DNA of 64,000 nucleotides from Cucumis sativus (GCF_000004075.3 NC_026659.2:28600272-28664271); one strand, 5' to 3'. Positions 1 to 12,963 are shown, counted from the first letter of the stretch. The notes: a model not told the origin generated them from the letters alone. Translations and numbers: made by a program.

Positions 1-309
1 AAACGAGAAAAAATTTCTTTTAAAATGAAACAATAAAGAAAGAAACGAATGTCAATTATCATTTGGTTAGATTCACTTTGGTCGTTGTTATCTTAAATAT
101 TAATTGCTTTCTATTTAAGAGTTGTATTTTAAGGAAGAAAATGTGAACTTTACATTTAAACAACCTAAATTTATTAAATTTTCAGCCTAACTCATTGCAA
201 TAAGGGGCCAACGGGTACGTACCCCTTCACATTATTGATTTTTGTTTTTTAATATTAATTTTGAAATGTCAGATTACGATATATACTAAATAATGTTATA
301 ATTTAAACA

Positions 310-450
310 AAATATGATTGTAGTGTAGTGGTTGTGTCTCGACTCTTGCAACGTCTTTTAAAGATTATATTATGTACAAAAAGTAAGATTAGAAGTTTAA
401 ATCTTCCTACTCTACGTAAAATAACTGATGAAAAAGACACATTTTATTTT
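310..450 (+). repeat. Possible tRNA-derived SINE relic
   Basis: A D-arm or A-box-like stretch (TAGTGGTTGTGTCTCG near 325) is followed about 65 bp later by a B-box-like stretch (GAAGTTTAAATCTTCC near 390). No tRNA cloverleaf can be drawn, so this is not a functional tRNA gene. It resembles the other relics noted at 14.4, 22.6, 36.2, 42.6 and 60.2 kb. The call rests only on box-like motifs. Confidence 0.25.
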
Positions 451-913
451 ACTCTAATATTCATTTTCTTCTATGAAATTATCATCTTAAATTTTTTTAT
501 AGTACAATAAGAGCATATGATTCATCTTAATTCATGTTTGGATTTTCACTATTGTTATTTAAATAAAGCACAAGAAGAACTCACGTTCTAAAAATAAAAA
601 AAAAATCTAACTCTTGAATAGATGTCTACTATCATCAAATGTTTCAACTAACTATAAGTTGTAATTTAAATATTATGCTTCATGATGGATTAAGTATTGA
701 AATTAATTACGCAATTGTAAATGGGAAGTCGTTATAAATTTTTAAAAAATAAAAACAATAAAACAATGGTTTACTTAATTTAAATATCTAAATTTTGCAA
801 CCATCTAATTGCATTCATTCTTTAATAGAGAGGTCGTACGGCCATCTGATTTGGCCCTTCTGATCACGGGCCTACCAGCAGAGCACATGATGAATCAGAC
901 GGACCACTCGAGT

Positions 914-2460
914 CCACGTAAAACAATAGGACACGTGGCAGAATCATCTTATTGGTTTTTAGAAAAAACAACGGTGAGTATGAAAATATCTAATCGCAGC
1001 CTTTGGAATTAAATACCGGATTAGTAAAGTATTAAAACGGATCTGAATCTTGAAATTGCATTAAGGCTAAAATAGGTCATTAGGTGGCATAGTCACGTGC
1101 ACCACTTGCGTCCCACCGTCTAGTCGACCTTAAAATATTATTTTTGTTTCTATACTTATTTTAATTTTTAATTCATTTTAAGTAAACGTTACGACATTTT
1201 ATCGTCAATGATAAATGTTATCATTGTAAGTCCGAAAACACAAAGTCACATGATTCTTATCCTTTTAATTTTTGTAACGCAATAAAAAAAACTTTGTTTT
1301 AAGTGATTAGAATTAACATTTATTGAACTGTGGCGACTACAAGTGAATAAGTTTCAAATCACGTAAACCAATGGTATTAACTTCAAAGTTCTAGATTTGA
1401 ATTATCGAAAAAAAATCACATACTAGATAGATAATGATAACTGAATGTCATTTTTTTTATCTACTATAATGTAAGAGACAATGGTTAATGTATACAACTT
1501 AAATTATTGTTATTTATAAAATTGTTTGAATGAAAATGTTGTTTAAGTTCAAGGACATGCTTCAATCAACAAAAGGACGAGACGAAAACATATCTTTTTT
1601 TTTCTAGTACAAAATAATAAGAGGATTAAGAATCTACGATCTCTAGAAAAAAAGTAATGACAATATTGTTAACATCAAGGTTGATAGTATAAATAATACG
1701 TCAATATTGAACTGCGTTCATAACATTTTGCCATAAATGAATTTATAAAAACTAAATTATTATCTAGTTTGAAAGCGTGTGAACTTCATTTGATATTCTT
1801 ATATTCACTCGAGCTTTTGGGGCTGATTTGTTACATATTATTGGAAGTGTACATAGATGAAATTGTTAATGAAGAAGTGTAAATGAAAATTAGGCTCAAC
1901 GGGGGGCATTTTGGGTATTTAGGCCGTTTTGTAAAGTAGGACTGCAGTGCAGACGATAAAAACCCATGGTCTAGGAGATGAAGTGATGGGCGGTGATTCT
2001 GTGCGTGGGCTCCACCGTAAGTTCAGTCAAAGGGCCAATCAAGCAGATCAGAAGGAAGGGAACGTGGGATGTGGGTCCCTGTTGGAACAGACGTGGCTTC
2101 TTACATGCCTGCACGCACTTCCCACGTGATCTCTCCCCGCATATTTTGCGTGAGACTGCCACCACGTAAGCGTAGTGATAAATTTTAATTTTATTATCTA
2201 CGTGGATTTTCCCGCCGAAGTTACGTTAATGCCCCCACGGGAATTGGAAAGGATCATTTTGATTTTTAATTTTTACACAGAGAACGAAGAGTTTACGTAG
2301 TCATTTTATTTCATTTCATTTCTTTCGCTCATGGAAGTCACGTGCTGGTGTGCGTGACCACCACGGCGCCCATCGGAGGTTTTTGAGCCGATAATCGGCG
2401 CGTGTTTCCACCTTCTTAATTACCCCCCAAAATTACTCAAAATTTCAACTGACACGTCAC
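914..2460. promoter_or_regulatory. Cluster of ACGT-core (G-box/ABRE-like) motifs
   Basis: The stretch holds many ACGT cores. They include GACACGTGGCA near 931, GTCACGTGCACC near 1093, GAACGTGG near 2060, AGACGTGGC near 2090, CCCACGTGAT near 2121, ACCACGTAAG near 2162, CTACGTGGAT near 2200, GTCACGTGCT near 2338 and GACACGTCAC near 2452. The segment 1900-2430 is also less AT-rich than its surroundings. ACGT cores are the known binding sites of plant bZIP and bHLH factors. No coding start follows on the plus strand, so if this is a promoter it may serve a gene transcribed leftwards out of the window. That role is inference. Confidence 0.35.
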
Positions 2461-2579
2461 CTTGCGCTTTTTCCTTACTTAAAATATCCCTTTTATTTCG
2501 TGTTAATTAGTTTTTTAAAAACACTTTTAATCTAACCAGAATAACAATTAAAATATATAAAAAATATTTAAAAAAAATT

Positions 2580-2685
2580 AGTATAGCAAAATCTACAAGT
2601 GATTGATAAAATATGTTAAAGTCTATCAATAAAAAGATTATGTTGTAAATATTAGTCTATGATTATCAATAGATTTTGCTATACT
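2580..2685. repeat. Foldback element (MITE-like)
   Basis: A 16-bp perfect inverted repeat, AGTATAGCAAAATCTA at 2580-2595 and its reverse complement at 2670-2685, bounds a 74-bp AT-rich centre that contains GATTGATA and TATCAAT. Fragments with the same wording (gatagactt, agattttgct) occur near 25.2, 44.7, 54.7 and 63.7 kb. It looks like a short non-autonomous DNA transposon relic. No target-site duplication was clear. Confidence 0.55.
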
Positions 2686-4794
2686 TACAAATTTGATAAA
2701 ATGTTGTTATATTATTGAATCTAATTGTTATATTTACAATTATCTATTACTTTAATTTGAAGTTTTGATATATTTTTTTTTCAATTTGAAGTTTTGGTAC
2801 CATGCTTCATTTTCCCACTGTACAAAATCTATATTAATTAAGGTTAAAAAATGTAATTTCTTTAAACGTACGAAGACCGTAATTAATTTCTTATAAAAAA
2901 ATTATTGAACTTTTTAAGATACAATAAGCAAAGTAAAGCTACATCTATATAACCTAAAATGAATAAATATGAGTCTATAACATTAATCTAAGCATAGCCT
3001 AATAAACAAAACATTAATAATTCCCCCTTAAAGTTATATAGTTTGATCTCACACCATATTAATTTGTTTTTTTGGCCTAAACGTTAAATTATATATATAT
3101 ACATAACTAAATTACATGAAGACATTTAATATTTTGACTTTATGCATAATTAAAAATTGTTAATCAAAAGGAGACAACCAACAGCATAGTATTTCATTTT
3201 CATTTTGATTAAAAGAAAAAAATAGAAGAAAAAAAACTGCCCTAGCACGACAAAAGATCTTGTCATTCTTATTAAGAAATCAGAAGAGCGAAACATCCTT
3301 TATACTTCATTAATCAACAGATGAATTAAGGGGAAAAAATGATGAGGAATTAATTAAGGGGATTTGCCCTAAATCAAGGCTACATATATATGGACTAATA
3401 ATAATAATCAAATAAGAAGGGGTTGATATTGATAATAAATATATGTGTGTATATATATACAAGGGATGGGGGAGGAGGGCACAAAACCATGTGGCATTTG
3501 TATGTGAAAGCATGTGTGCATGTGGCTGCCGACACTTAAGAAAAAATATATATATGGATCAAATTAATTGTTGTTACATTTATCAACATTTTGTAGTCTG
3601 ATTTGTTGACAATCAGACGAAAATCATTGTGATTCCACTCTCATTCATTGTTTTCTAATTACCTTTCATTAAATTAATTAAATTAAAAGTGACATATGAG
3701 AGATAAGTAGGCCATATTCTCCCATAGTTAAAACATTACAATTTTGAATTAAGAAGAATAAGTCAATTTCATTCTATTATTTTCATTATAACTATATCAA
3801 GTTTAAATTTGTAATTTAATTTTCACCTTGAAGATAAAAAGTTATGGTTAAAATTCGTATTCTCGTAGTTTTCTTTTAGGGTTTAGTATTCACAATTTTT
3901 TTTAACAAAATGGGTTTTGTTTCCATTCTTCATATTTTTAACGGAAAATAAATCTTTATCCTATGAAAATTTGTTATGCATTTCAAACTTTTTTAAAAAA
4001 TGACCGTTTGAGTTTCTTGCATTTCAATTAAGGATGTGCAAAGAAAAACTAATAGAATAGATTTTTCTAAAAGTATAAATTAAACTAATTGAATATTATA
4101 TATTATCTTATGTTATGTTATTCAAATTAACAAAAACTCATTTTTGTCACATCAAAAAGTGTAAATATATTTTTAAATTTGTAACAAAACCAATAATACG
4201 ATCTCCTAAAAAAACCCAATAAAAATATTTAAAATAAAATTCACAAATTTTTAAAAGAAATTATAAGTATCAAAACGACTAAGACTTCATTTAGATTATG
4301 CAATACTCATATTTGTTAAAATATAGTCAATCATTGTGTTATATATAATTTGAAAATACTATCAAAAGTTTTACTATATGTTACAATTGATGATTGAGGG
4401 TGAAAACAAACTTGCATTCTCTTTTTAAATTTCGGTCAAGGTTGAATGTATTGGTTATTAATATTCTTTTTTTTTTGTTATAAATATTAAATTTGAACAA
4501 AAAAAAAAACCATGTGGATTCCATTAATATAATATTATTCATACATCTATAAACATGTAGATTAAATAACACATTCATTTATCATATAAAAATAAAGATA
4601 TACATTTTAGATTGGGAAGAAATTTTGCTAAATTATTTGATGAGATTGTTACAGTGAACTTTTAAATGTAAGTAACTTATAATCAATAATTTATCCAAAA
4701 ACTCTACCATGTATTTCAATGAGTAATTACACAATATAAATATATATATATATTGACTACTTTTTGTGTATAATAAAAAATGTGAGAATGGAAA

Positions 4795-4810
4795 GCAATT
4801 CACTTGGTCA

Positions 4811-4844
<34 letters not shown>

Positions 4845-5187
4845 TACAAACTGGTATGCATTATAAGAACATTGTATCCATGACTTCAAAGATCTGTTTG
4901 CTTTAAAATATAATAATAATAATAGTAATAGAGAGAAACTTGAAGAACCTTAGAACTCCAAAAAGAGTGATATTTTTGAAAGAAAGAAGAGAACTTTTAA
5001 TAAAGAATGGATTCAAAGAGTGCATCCCAAGTGAAGTATGAGAGAGAAAGTGAAAAAATATTAAAACAAAAGGTTCCTTAGAGGTTACAAAAATTGATGA
5101 TGGGGTAAGAGAGAGAGAGAGTGAGAGAGTGATATAGAAGAAAGAATTATTGATATATTCAAAAAAAACAAAAAAGTATTTATGAAG

Positions 5188-5219
<32 letters not shown>
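4795..5219. repeat. TA and GA microsatellites
   Basis: A TA run and a GA run lie side by side near 4813-4843. A second GA-rich region runs from about 5105 and ends in a pure (GA)14 tract at 5192-5219. These are simple repeats with no other visible function. Confidence 0.9.
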
Positions 5220-5221
<2 letters not shown>

Positions 5222-6470
5222 CCCATGATTTAAAAGAGGCCCAAAATTAAACTTAAAAAAATTAAAATATATGTGGTTGTGGTGTCAACTTTATTAACCT
5301 TCCTCAATTATAATAAAAATTAAACATATAGTCCAATTATTAATAATATGGTAATAAAAGTCTTAGGCTAAACTCATTCTCTCATGTTGGTCCAAAAACA
5401 AAACCCTTTTCCTTTGTTTTTAAAAATCAACCAAAAAGCATACTATGATTGAGTAGCAACAAGAAATCACACATCCCTTTAATTTGCATTTTGGTTTTTC
5501 CATAGGTTATATTGTCAATTCTATTTATATAGCTGGATTTAATACCTTTTTAATTAAGCTTTCTAACTTCAATTTTTAACCTTTTTTTTTATAAAAATTC
5601 AGATGATAATTAATTTCATTGTTTTAATTGGACTTTCTAAAAGTGACAAAGAATATACTGATATATATATATAACCATTTAATTTTATAAGTATGCATTG
5701 AGCAGTAATTCTATAATAATAATAAAAAATGTGTGGTATTTGTTTGGAAATAATTATGCTCAAATAGTTAAATTAGCTGTAAATTAGTTTTAATATTTTG
5801 ATTTTATTCCCATAGAATAACCAATAATTGAATTTTATTCCTCAATCAGTGAAGTTAGTAAAAAAAAAAACTGCAACAAATATATATGTATATTTTAAAG
5901 TTTTAACTTTAAATATAGTAAAATGAATCAATTTTCTAAAACATATTAGAGGTAGACACTAAAACTTTATTATATAATTAAGTTGAACTTACTAGGCATG
6001 TATGATAATTTAATTTTGATTATATATATGTAAAGTAAATGTAAAGTAATTTTCATAAGATGTGAATAACAATAAGGTACAACAATGATTGGAAAATTAG
6101 TCATAATTAAATGAATTGAATTTATTTTTTGAAATATAAAGAAATCTTAACTTAAAGAGTACTATAGGTAATGTGATGTACGAACCATTAAAAACATGTC
6201 ACATGATTATAAATTAATAATCTTTCAAAAATAAAATAGAGAAAATAAATTAATAATATTCAAATAACCATGCACCGACATTTTATTTATTTATACTTAT
6301 TTTACATGAAATTACTTGTCAACTTCAATTACTCTTTCACTATTAAAAAACAACAAATATTTTTCTATATATATATATATTACCTTAAAAAAATATAAAA
6401 TTGTTAGGGATAGAAAAATAATTATTTAAAAAAATATATAATAAAATTTTTATTAAAGAGAATCGTGTCA

Positions 6471-6755
6471 ATTTTGCTATATTTTATAAATAGTTTTAAT
6501 ATTTTTTTTATTTTTAAAAATGTTTCTAAGAAAATCTAATTTAAAACTTAAGAATTATATTTTATTAAAAATGGTAAAGATTGCATCCTAGTGAGATATA
6601 TTGATAATTAGAGAATTTGTATAGATAGAAAAAAAAAAGAAACTATTTATCAATTATATAACAAAACGTTTAAATGTGATAGCTACATAGAACTCGAGGA
6701 ATTTTACTATATTTTAAAAATAGTTTTAATATTTTGTTATTTTTTAAAATGTTCG
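6471..6755. repeat. Two direct copies of a 55-65 bp AT-rich segment
   Basis: The segment ATTTTGCTATATTTTATAAA starting at 6471 recurs with few changes at 6701 (ATTTTACTATATTTTAAAAA). Both copies continue with tagttttaatatttt. The spacing is 230 bp. The wording resembles termini of small transposon relics elsewhere in the window (2580 foldback), so this may be an element with two related ends or two insertions. Confidence 0.5.
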
Positions 6756-7588
6756 TTCATATATTCAACGAACAAAAGTAAACTTACGGTGGAAAGTAGT
6801 AACTTTGAAAACTTAAAAGAAAATATATATAGAGTTGAAATGTGTGGAATTCTTGTGTTGTGAATTCAAAGCTTTCTTATAATATTTGAACTAATTCTAA
6901 TACTCTTCTATGCATGAATCTCATTTGTTTACGTTCTTTAACTTGAAAATGTTTGTGAATCTTTTTTTCACCCAACCATATGAGAGAATGATGTATGTAT
7001 AAAGAAAATAAATTTTCTTTTTAAGTTATGTTGACGAAATTTAATAGTCCACATCGGTTAATTATCGTGTTGGTTTTGAAAATTATGCAAATAAATACTA
7101 TTCTCATCTTTCTTTATTTGTCATTCAAACAATGTTTAGTAGAAGAAAAAAGAAACCACACGATAATTTATTTTTTTTAATCAAGCAAATTCGACTCTGA
7201 CTTTAACTTAAAATATACTTTTCCTTTTTCTTCTTTTTTTTTTTCTTTTAAGTAAAGAGGTTCAAATCTTTAATTTGTAATCTCCTTTATGTTTTGTTAC
7301 TCTAAAATAAAGAAGTTCATCACAAAAGCTTACAAAATTCAACAACTACCTTTAACAAAAGTACTAAGCACTTCATTAACGTATGGTTACACTCAAATTG
7401 ACAATAAGTCAGACTCTCTATATCTTCATCAATTTAACTAGAGGAAGACGAAAAAGAACTCTAAACATTAAATTGCGTTCAAATATACATATACAATGTA
7501 AAAGAGTAGTAAATTCACTCATTTAAACATCAACGTGACTTTTTATTAGTAAAAAAAGTACTCTAAACATTAAAAATAAGTTTGAGTC

Positions 7589-8130
7589 AACAGTAACGTT
7601 TATAAATGTCAAAAGTTTGATTCTCCATACTACTAATTGAAGGTTAATGAGTTAGAGCGATAACATTTGTAAAGCTCAAAAGATTCGATTCTCCATACTA
7701 CTAATTGGAGGTTAATGAGTTAGAGCGATAACATTTGTAAAGATCAAAAGATTTGATTCTCCATACTACTAATTTGAAGTTAACAAGTTAGAGTGATAAC
7801 GTTTGTAAAGATCAAAAGTTTGATTTTCCATACTACTAATTGGAGGATAACGAGTTAGAGCGATAACGTTTATAAAGATCAAATGTTCGATTCTTCATAC
7901 TACTAATTGGAGGTTAACGAGTTAGAACGATAACGTTTGTAAAGATAAAAAATTTGATTGTCTATACTACTAATTAGAGGTTAACGAGTTAGAGTGATAA
8001 TGTTTGTAAAGATCAAAAGTTTGATTATTTACACTACTAATTGGAGGATAACGAGTTAGAGCGATAACCTTTGTAAAAATGAAAAGTTTGATTGAGGAGA
8101 GTAGTAATTGGAGGTTAATTAGTTAGAGCG
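7589..8130 (+). repeat. 67-68 bp tandem repeat array (about eight copies)
   Basis: The landmark TTCTCCATAC or its variants recurs at 7621, 7689, 7757, 7824, 7891, 7958, 8025 and 8092, giving spacings of 68, 68, 67, 67, 67, 67 and 67 bp. Each unit contains GAGTTAGAGCG, then a variable middle (ataacgtttgtaaagatc), then a stretch like AAGTTCGATTCT, then a linker (actactaattggaggttaa). The two conserved stretches look like a tRNA D-arm and T-arm, and the unit is close to tRNA length. The array ends about 200 bp before the pyrimidine-rich leader of the GATA factor gene. Confidence 0.85.
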
Positions 8131-8321
8131 GTGGAGGAGATGAAATGGAGTTGGGACCCGTGGAGTAATAAGAGGAGGGAGAAAGGGGAAGACTTCAACA
8201 TCAAGACAGAGAGAAGAGAGGTAAAGGGTAAAATGGGAAAAAAGACAGCTAGCAATGAAGGAGTAGCCTCACCTACCATTACACACAACACAACCACATC
8301 TCATTTTTCTTTTCCTTTTTA

Positions 8322-9425
8322 GCTTCTCTTTCTCTTCCCCCTTCCTCTTCTCTTTTTTCTTTCATCCATACATAAAAACTTTAAAACACAAAAAAGAAAA
8401 AACAAAAAACAAAAAACACCATTCTTCTTCTCTCTGCAGCTCTCTAATGGACTCCATTTCTACCTGTTAGTTCAGTTTTCAGGTGGGTTTTTCTTCAACT
8501 TCAATGGGTCTTTCTTATCTTCTTCATTCTCCTCAGCATCCACTTCAAAGTTTGAGCTTTGTTGAGTCTGGTTTTGTGGGTTTCGTTTGTTGAGCACATT
8601 ATTACTTATTGTGAGAAAAATGCAGGGGGTTTTGAACAATGGAATTTGGGTTTTTTGTTCTTTTTTTTTTTTCTTTTGTCTTAAGGGGAAAATTTAATGA
8701 GAAAAATGGGCGTTTTGAAATTGGGTTGGAATGTGGAGGAAAATCAGTTTGAAACGAAATTTGAGGGTTTTTAATTTTGTATCTTTTGAGTTTATTGGAA
8801 TTAGAATCTTACAAAACCCCAATTTTCAACCGACAAAAGTAATTACAATAACCCCAGTTTCGTTTTCTTTTGGTTTTTGGAATTAAAACATAAACAAATT
8901 AAAACAATCTTAGTTACTTTCTGCTGCATTTTCTTTAGAAACTGAAATATGAAAAACGAGAAGAAAAATTATAAACCTTAGTCTTAACGCCATTATAAAT
9001 TGAAACCGAGCTCACTTCTCCAACCCCTTTTTTTGCAGGTTCAATTTTGCTTTACCAAATTCAAACTCTCAAATATAAAGGTTTGTTCTTTCTTATCTTT
9101 CACAAAAGTTCTTCTTCTTCTTCTTCCTTTTGAAAAAAAAAAACCCCATTTCAGTTTCCATGAATGTTTTGTAGAAAAAAAAGAAAAAAACCCAATTGTT
9201 TTTCCCTAAATTTGGAGAGGAATAGCCAAAAAGGTAATGGAATTATAACGTACAGAATTTTCTCTAACATACGCTACGCGGTTTTATTTAATATTTTTCA
9301 GACTTACCAAACTTATTAAACTCACCCCTTTAATCTTCTTCTTATATTTTATTATCTTTTTCTCCTCTTCATTCTCTTACTTTATAATTTATTTTCTGAA
9401 GGTGAAAAGAAAGAAATTTGACAGA
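8322..9425 (+). promoter_or_regulatory. Promoter-proximal and 5' leader region of the GATA gene
   Basis: A pyrimidine-rich stretch (about 8320-8450) is typical of a plant 5' leader. A plausible leader intron donor (CAG|GTGGGT at 8483) can pair with an acceptor TTTTGCAG ending at 9038. A second donor-like site (AAAAG|GTAATG near 9232) and acceptors near 9301 and 9401 allow a second leader intron. No long coding frame is present. The existence of leader introns is inference; mapped RNA reads would decide. Confidence 0.4.
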
Positions 9426-11312
9426 ATGATCGGAAATAACTTCGTCGATGAGATAGATTGCGGCAGTTTCTTCGACCATATCGACGACCTTCTCGATTTT
9501 CCCGTGGAGGATGTCGACGCCGGTTTACCTCCGGCAAAGGGCGGCGACTCAGCCAACTCATTCCCAACCATTTGGCCCACTCACTCCGAGTCACTACCCG
9601 GTTCCGACTCGGTATTCTCCGCCAATAGCAACTCCGATTTGTCGGCAGAGCTCTCTGTTCCGGTTAGTATTATTACACTTTCGGTTCACCCGCGGGTGTC
9701 TCTATTACCCTCTTCTGAACCGACCGCCGACACAACCGGCCCGGTCCAATATACATTTTGAAATCCATTGATTTATCAATTCTTTTTCCCTTTTTTAAAT
9801 GTGATATTGTTTTAATATAAGGAGAATTGAAATTAATGGCAATTTATATTTTCCAAAAAAGAAATTTAAACATTTCGAATTTCAAATTAAATTGACTAAG
9901 GGGACGTTGATTGTGAAGACATTGGGTGTAAATTTTGACAATATATTTTTTTAAATATTTTGGATTGAAATGAATTTAATATGACGTGGTGATAAGATAG
10001 ATATAATTAGGGTAAGAAATGGACAAGATTATGTAGTAATTGATTAGGATGTCCACCTGGCAGGCCACGTGGGGGCCATTTTATGGTGGTGCTTTGTCAT
10101 TTTACGCTTGATTGTAGGCGCCAAACACACATGGAAATTCATTTAAATTAATTATTTTTTTCTATTTGTTCAAATTTCAAAATCCCCCCTTTAAGTAAAA
10201 GGGTATTTCAGTCATTTCACTGGAGCCTCCTTTTTTGGGATCTGTGTTCATTATAATATTGAGAATGATAAGTTGAAAGTCAGTGTATAATAATAATATT
10301 TGTACATAATTTTTCACAATTTCTGCCATGATATTATTTTGGAATTATTATCATTTTTACATGCACTGACGGTTGATTAATACACACAATATATTGTCAA
10401 ACCATAGGGGAATATGAATTTATTCAAGAACTTAGAAGTTTTATTAGGTGAGTTAATGAGTAATTGGTTTGTTGTTTGCAGTATGAGGACATTGTTCAAT
10501 TGGATTGGCTTGCAAACTTTGTTGAGGATTCATTCTGTGGTGAAGGTCTTACAATGAACAAAGAAGAGGTCAAGGATTTGACACATAATAATAACCAATT
10601 CCAAACCTCTAGCCCAGTTTCTGTTCTTGAAAGCAGCAGCTCTTGCTCTAGTGACAAGACCCTGCAGCCGCGTAGTCCTGAACCAACCGTCGCCACTCCG
10701 GGTCAGCAGCGTGGCCGTGCACGCAGCAAACGCCCTCGTCCTGCAACCTTCAGTCCCCGGTCCCCAATAATTCAGCGTATTTCCCCTGCTTCCTCTGTCA
10801 CTGAAACAACCACCCCTGATCAAGCATTGCAGCTTGTTCCAAAGGCCGCATCGGACACCGACAACTTCGCCGAGTCCCGGCCTTTGGTCAAATTGCCAAA
10901 GCATGGTGCTGGGTCGGGAACACAGAAGATCAAGAACAAGAAAATCAAGTTGTCTTTTTCGCTTGCACCCCCATTAGAGGGAGGAGCCGGAAACCAAAAC
11001 TTGCCGTCGTCGCAATCGGTAAGGAAGTGTATGCATTGTGAGATAACCAAAACTCCACAATGGCGGGCAGGACCAATGGGGCCAAAAACGCTTTGCAATG
11101 CTTGTGGTGTTCGGTATAAGTCTGGTAGACTCTTCCCTGAGTACCGACCAGCAGCGAGTCCAACGTTCATCCCATCGTTGCACTCGAATTCCCACAAAAA
11201 GGTGTTGGAAATGAGAAACAAGACCGACGAGAATACAGCTGCAATAACCATAAGCGTGCAACCAGAGCTGATTCCAAACCCAAACAGCGCAATTTCAATG
11301 GATTACATGTGA
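9426..11312 (+). CDS. GATA-type zinc finger transcription factor (plant subfamily I)
   Basis: Two exons, 9426-9662 and 10482-11312, join in phase 0 across an 819-bp GT..AG intron and give 355 residues, a usual length for plant subfamily I GATA factors. The start is the ATG at 9426, which opens the conserved N-terminus [16 protein letters not shown] and a [10 protein letters not shown] acidic box. Residues about 155-172 form a basic R/K-rich patch that may be a nuclear localisation signal. A single plant-type zinc finger follows with C-X2-C-X18-C-X2-C at Cys262, Cys265, Cys284 and Cys287, and then the basic tail [14 protein letters not shown]. Such factors bind WGATAR sites in the nucleus. The N-terminus is most like the GATA9/GATA12 group from memory, but I do not assign an orthologue. 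A GAA-rich and then T-rich 3' untranslated region follows the stop. Confidence 0.94.
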
Positions 11313-12959
11313 AGAAGAAGAAGAAGAAGAAAGAAGGGTGATGTGTGTGTGGTTGGTTGGTTGGTTGGTTTGTGTTTAGTATGAAATAGTTTTTAGGTGG
11401 TTGTCTTTCTTGTACAGGGGAAGGTGGGGGCAACTTGGGAAAGGTTTTAGGTTTTTTTTTTTTAAATTTTATTTTTAATTAGATGAGAAAGTAGTTGAGA
11501 AAGAAGAGAAAACTGATATAATGGACTTAGAGACATCAAAACTTTTAAGCTTAGGTGAAGTTTTAGTGTTGTTTTAGGTGTTCATCTGTCCGTCATCGTA
11601 TGTTGCCTCTCTTCTTCTCTCTTTTGCATTCTTTTTTCCTTTCTTGGTAATTCTTTTTGCAGTTCATTTGTAGTCATCATCAAAATTCTGAGCTTTTAAG
11701 TAATGAAATTTCAGGTTATTTTACTTCTTCTTCTTCTTCATTCCCTCGTTCATATAAAAACGAATTATCAGCATTCAAATTTTGGTTTGTAGTATGCAGA
11801 ATTTGAATTCTTCATTTGGGGAAATTAAAGCAATTTTGAATTCAAATTTGGAAGGACCCTTTGCCTGACCAAAACAAGAAAGAAAGAAAAGTTAATAATG
11901 ATATATTTTTTACAAAAGAAAAAGGGGAGATTTGCTTCAATCTCTCCATGATTTAAGGTAGAAGAAGAATAGGATTAAGTAATTAAATTTCTTTTGTAGG
12001 GTTTGCGTCAGGTTAGAGTAAACTAAAATGTAAAATGCAATGATATGATGAATTAGGATTATTAGGGGCTGCTTTATAAGCAATTTGGAAAATTGTCTTA
12101 ATCTGACCAAACTCTTACCAAATTCAACACATAATTATTATCACTTACATATTTTAATTCTCTTTAATTAATTACAACTTTACTCCCTTTAATCTTTCAT
12201 ATATTTGTCTCTTTAGTGTCTCCTAAGTCTAACTTTTAACTTAAATACAAAATAATGTATACTTCTCCTACTCATAAAAAAACAAAGATAATAAATAAAA
12301 ATTTTCCTCTATTTCAAATTTGAATTTTAAATTGTTTTGAAATATGTTGTTGCGTATGAAATTCAAATTTAAATTTAAATTCAAAATTTTAGGTAGGAAA
12401 GTGTTTGAATGTGAAATTTGCAACTCAAAATTGAAAAGAAGTGTAAAGAATTAAATGAATGATTGATATTACTTTAATTGAAAGAATGGTGAGAATTTTT
12501 TATCACATGAAAAGATGTTTCCTCAAACACAAAAGACAAAATTCTGAGATTTGTTGGATAATTACAATTAGAAAAAGACATTAAAGATTGTTAAAAATGA
12601 TTAGTTTTTGGTGTGTGCTATTAACCTAAAACTCCAACCTCAACCAACCTCACCTCATTTTTTAACCTTTAATTTAGCCTCTTCAGTGAATTAATACATA
12701 GCCAAAAGATGAGTACATCAATTTAAAAAATGTTTGTAGTACTCAAAATAGTTATTTTATTAAAAAATTGGGTGTTTGATTATACTCAAAGCTATATTTT
12801 AAACAAATTTTATCACGTTTAAATAATAATGATTATGTATATATATATACATATAACAGACCATGACATATACATAATGTAGTGTAATTTTTCATTGAGA
12901 TAATTGTAAATTACACATTAGTGTTATAGTTTGCTTATTTTACAAATAACATTCTTCTT

Positions 12960-12963
<4 letters not shown>

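Larger units (their letters stand above)
1..8130. other. Intergenic region, no gene supported
   Basis: This stretch is AT-rich and has frequent stops in all frames. The few open frames of 60-70 codons show no family motif and no credible splice partners. It contains a possible SINE relic (310-450), a cluster of ACGT-core motifs (914-2460), a foldback element (2580-2685), GA and TA microsatellites around 4.8-5.2 kb, a repeated 55-65 bp segment (6471 and 6701), and the 67-bp tandem array at its end. No rRNA or intact tRNA gene was seen. Confidence 0.7.

Noticed and set aside
1947-2165. Opposed 60- and 64-codon frames in the ACGT-rich segment
   Set aside because: Short, overlapping on opposite strands, with no domain. 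The segment is better explained as regulatory DNA.
8131-8322. A 63-codon plus-strand frame and its antisense partner just before the GATA leader
   Set aside because: Low-complexity purine-rich sequence next to the tandem array; no family features, and no splice into the GATA frame was needed.
10530-11433. Open frames of 66-143 codons antisense to the GATA factor exon 2
   Set aside because: Shadows of the coding strand; the plus strand encodes a recognisable zinc finger and joins in frame with exon 1.
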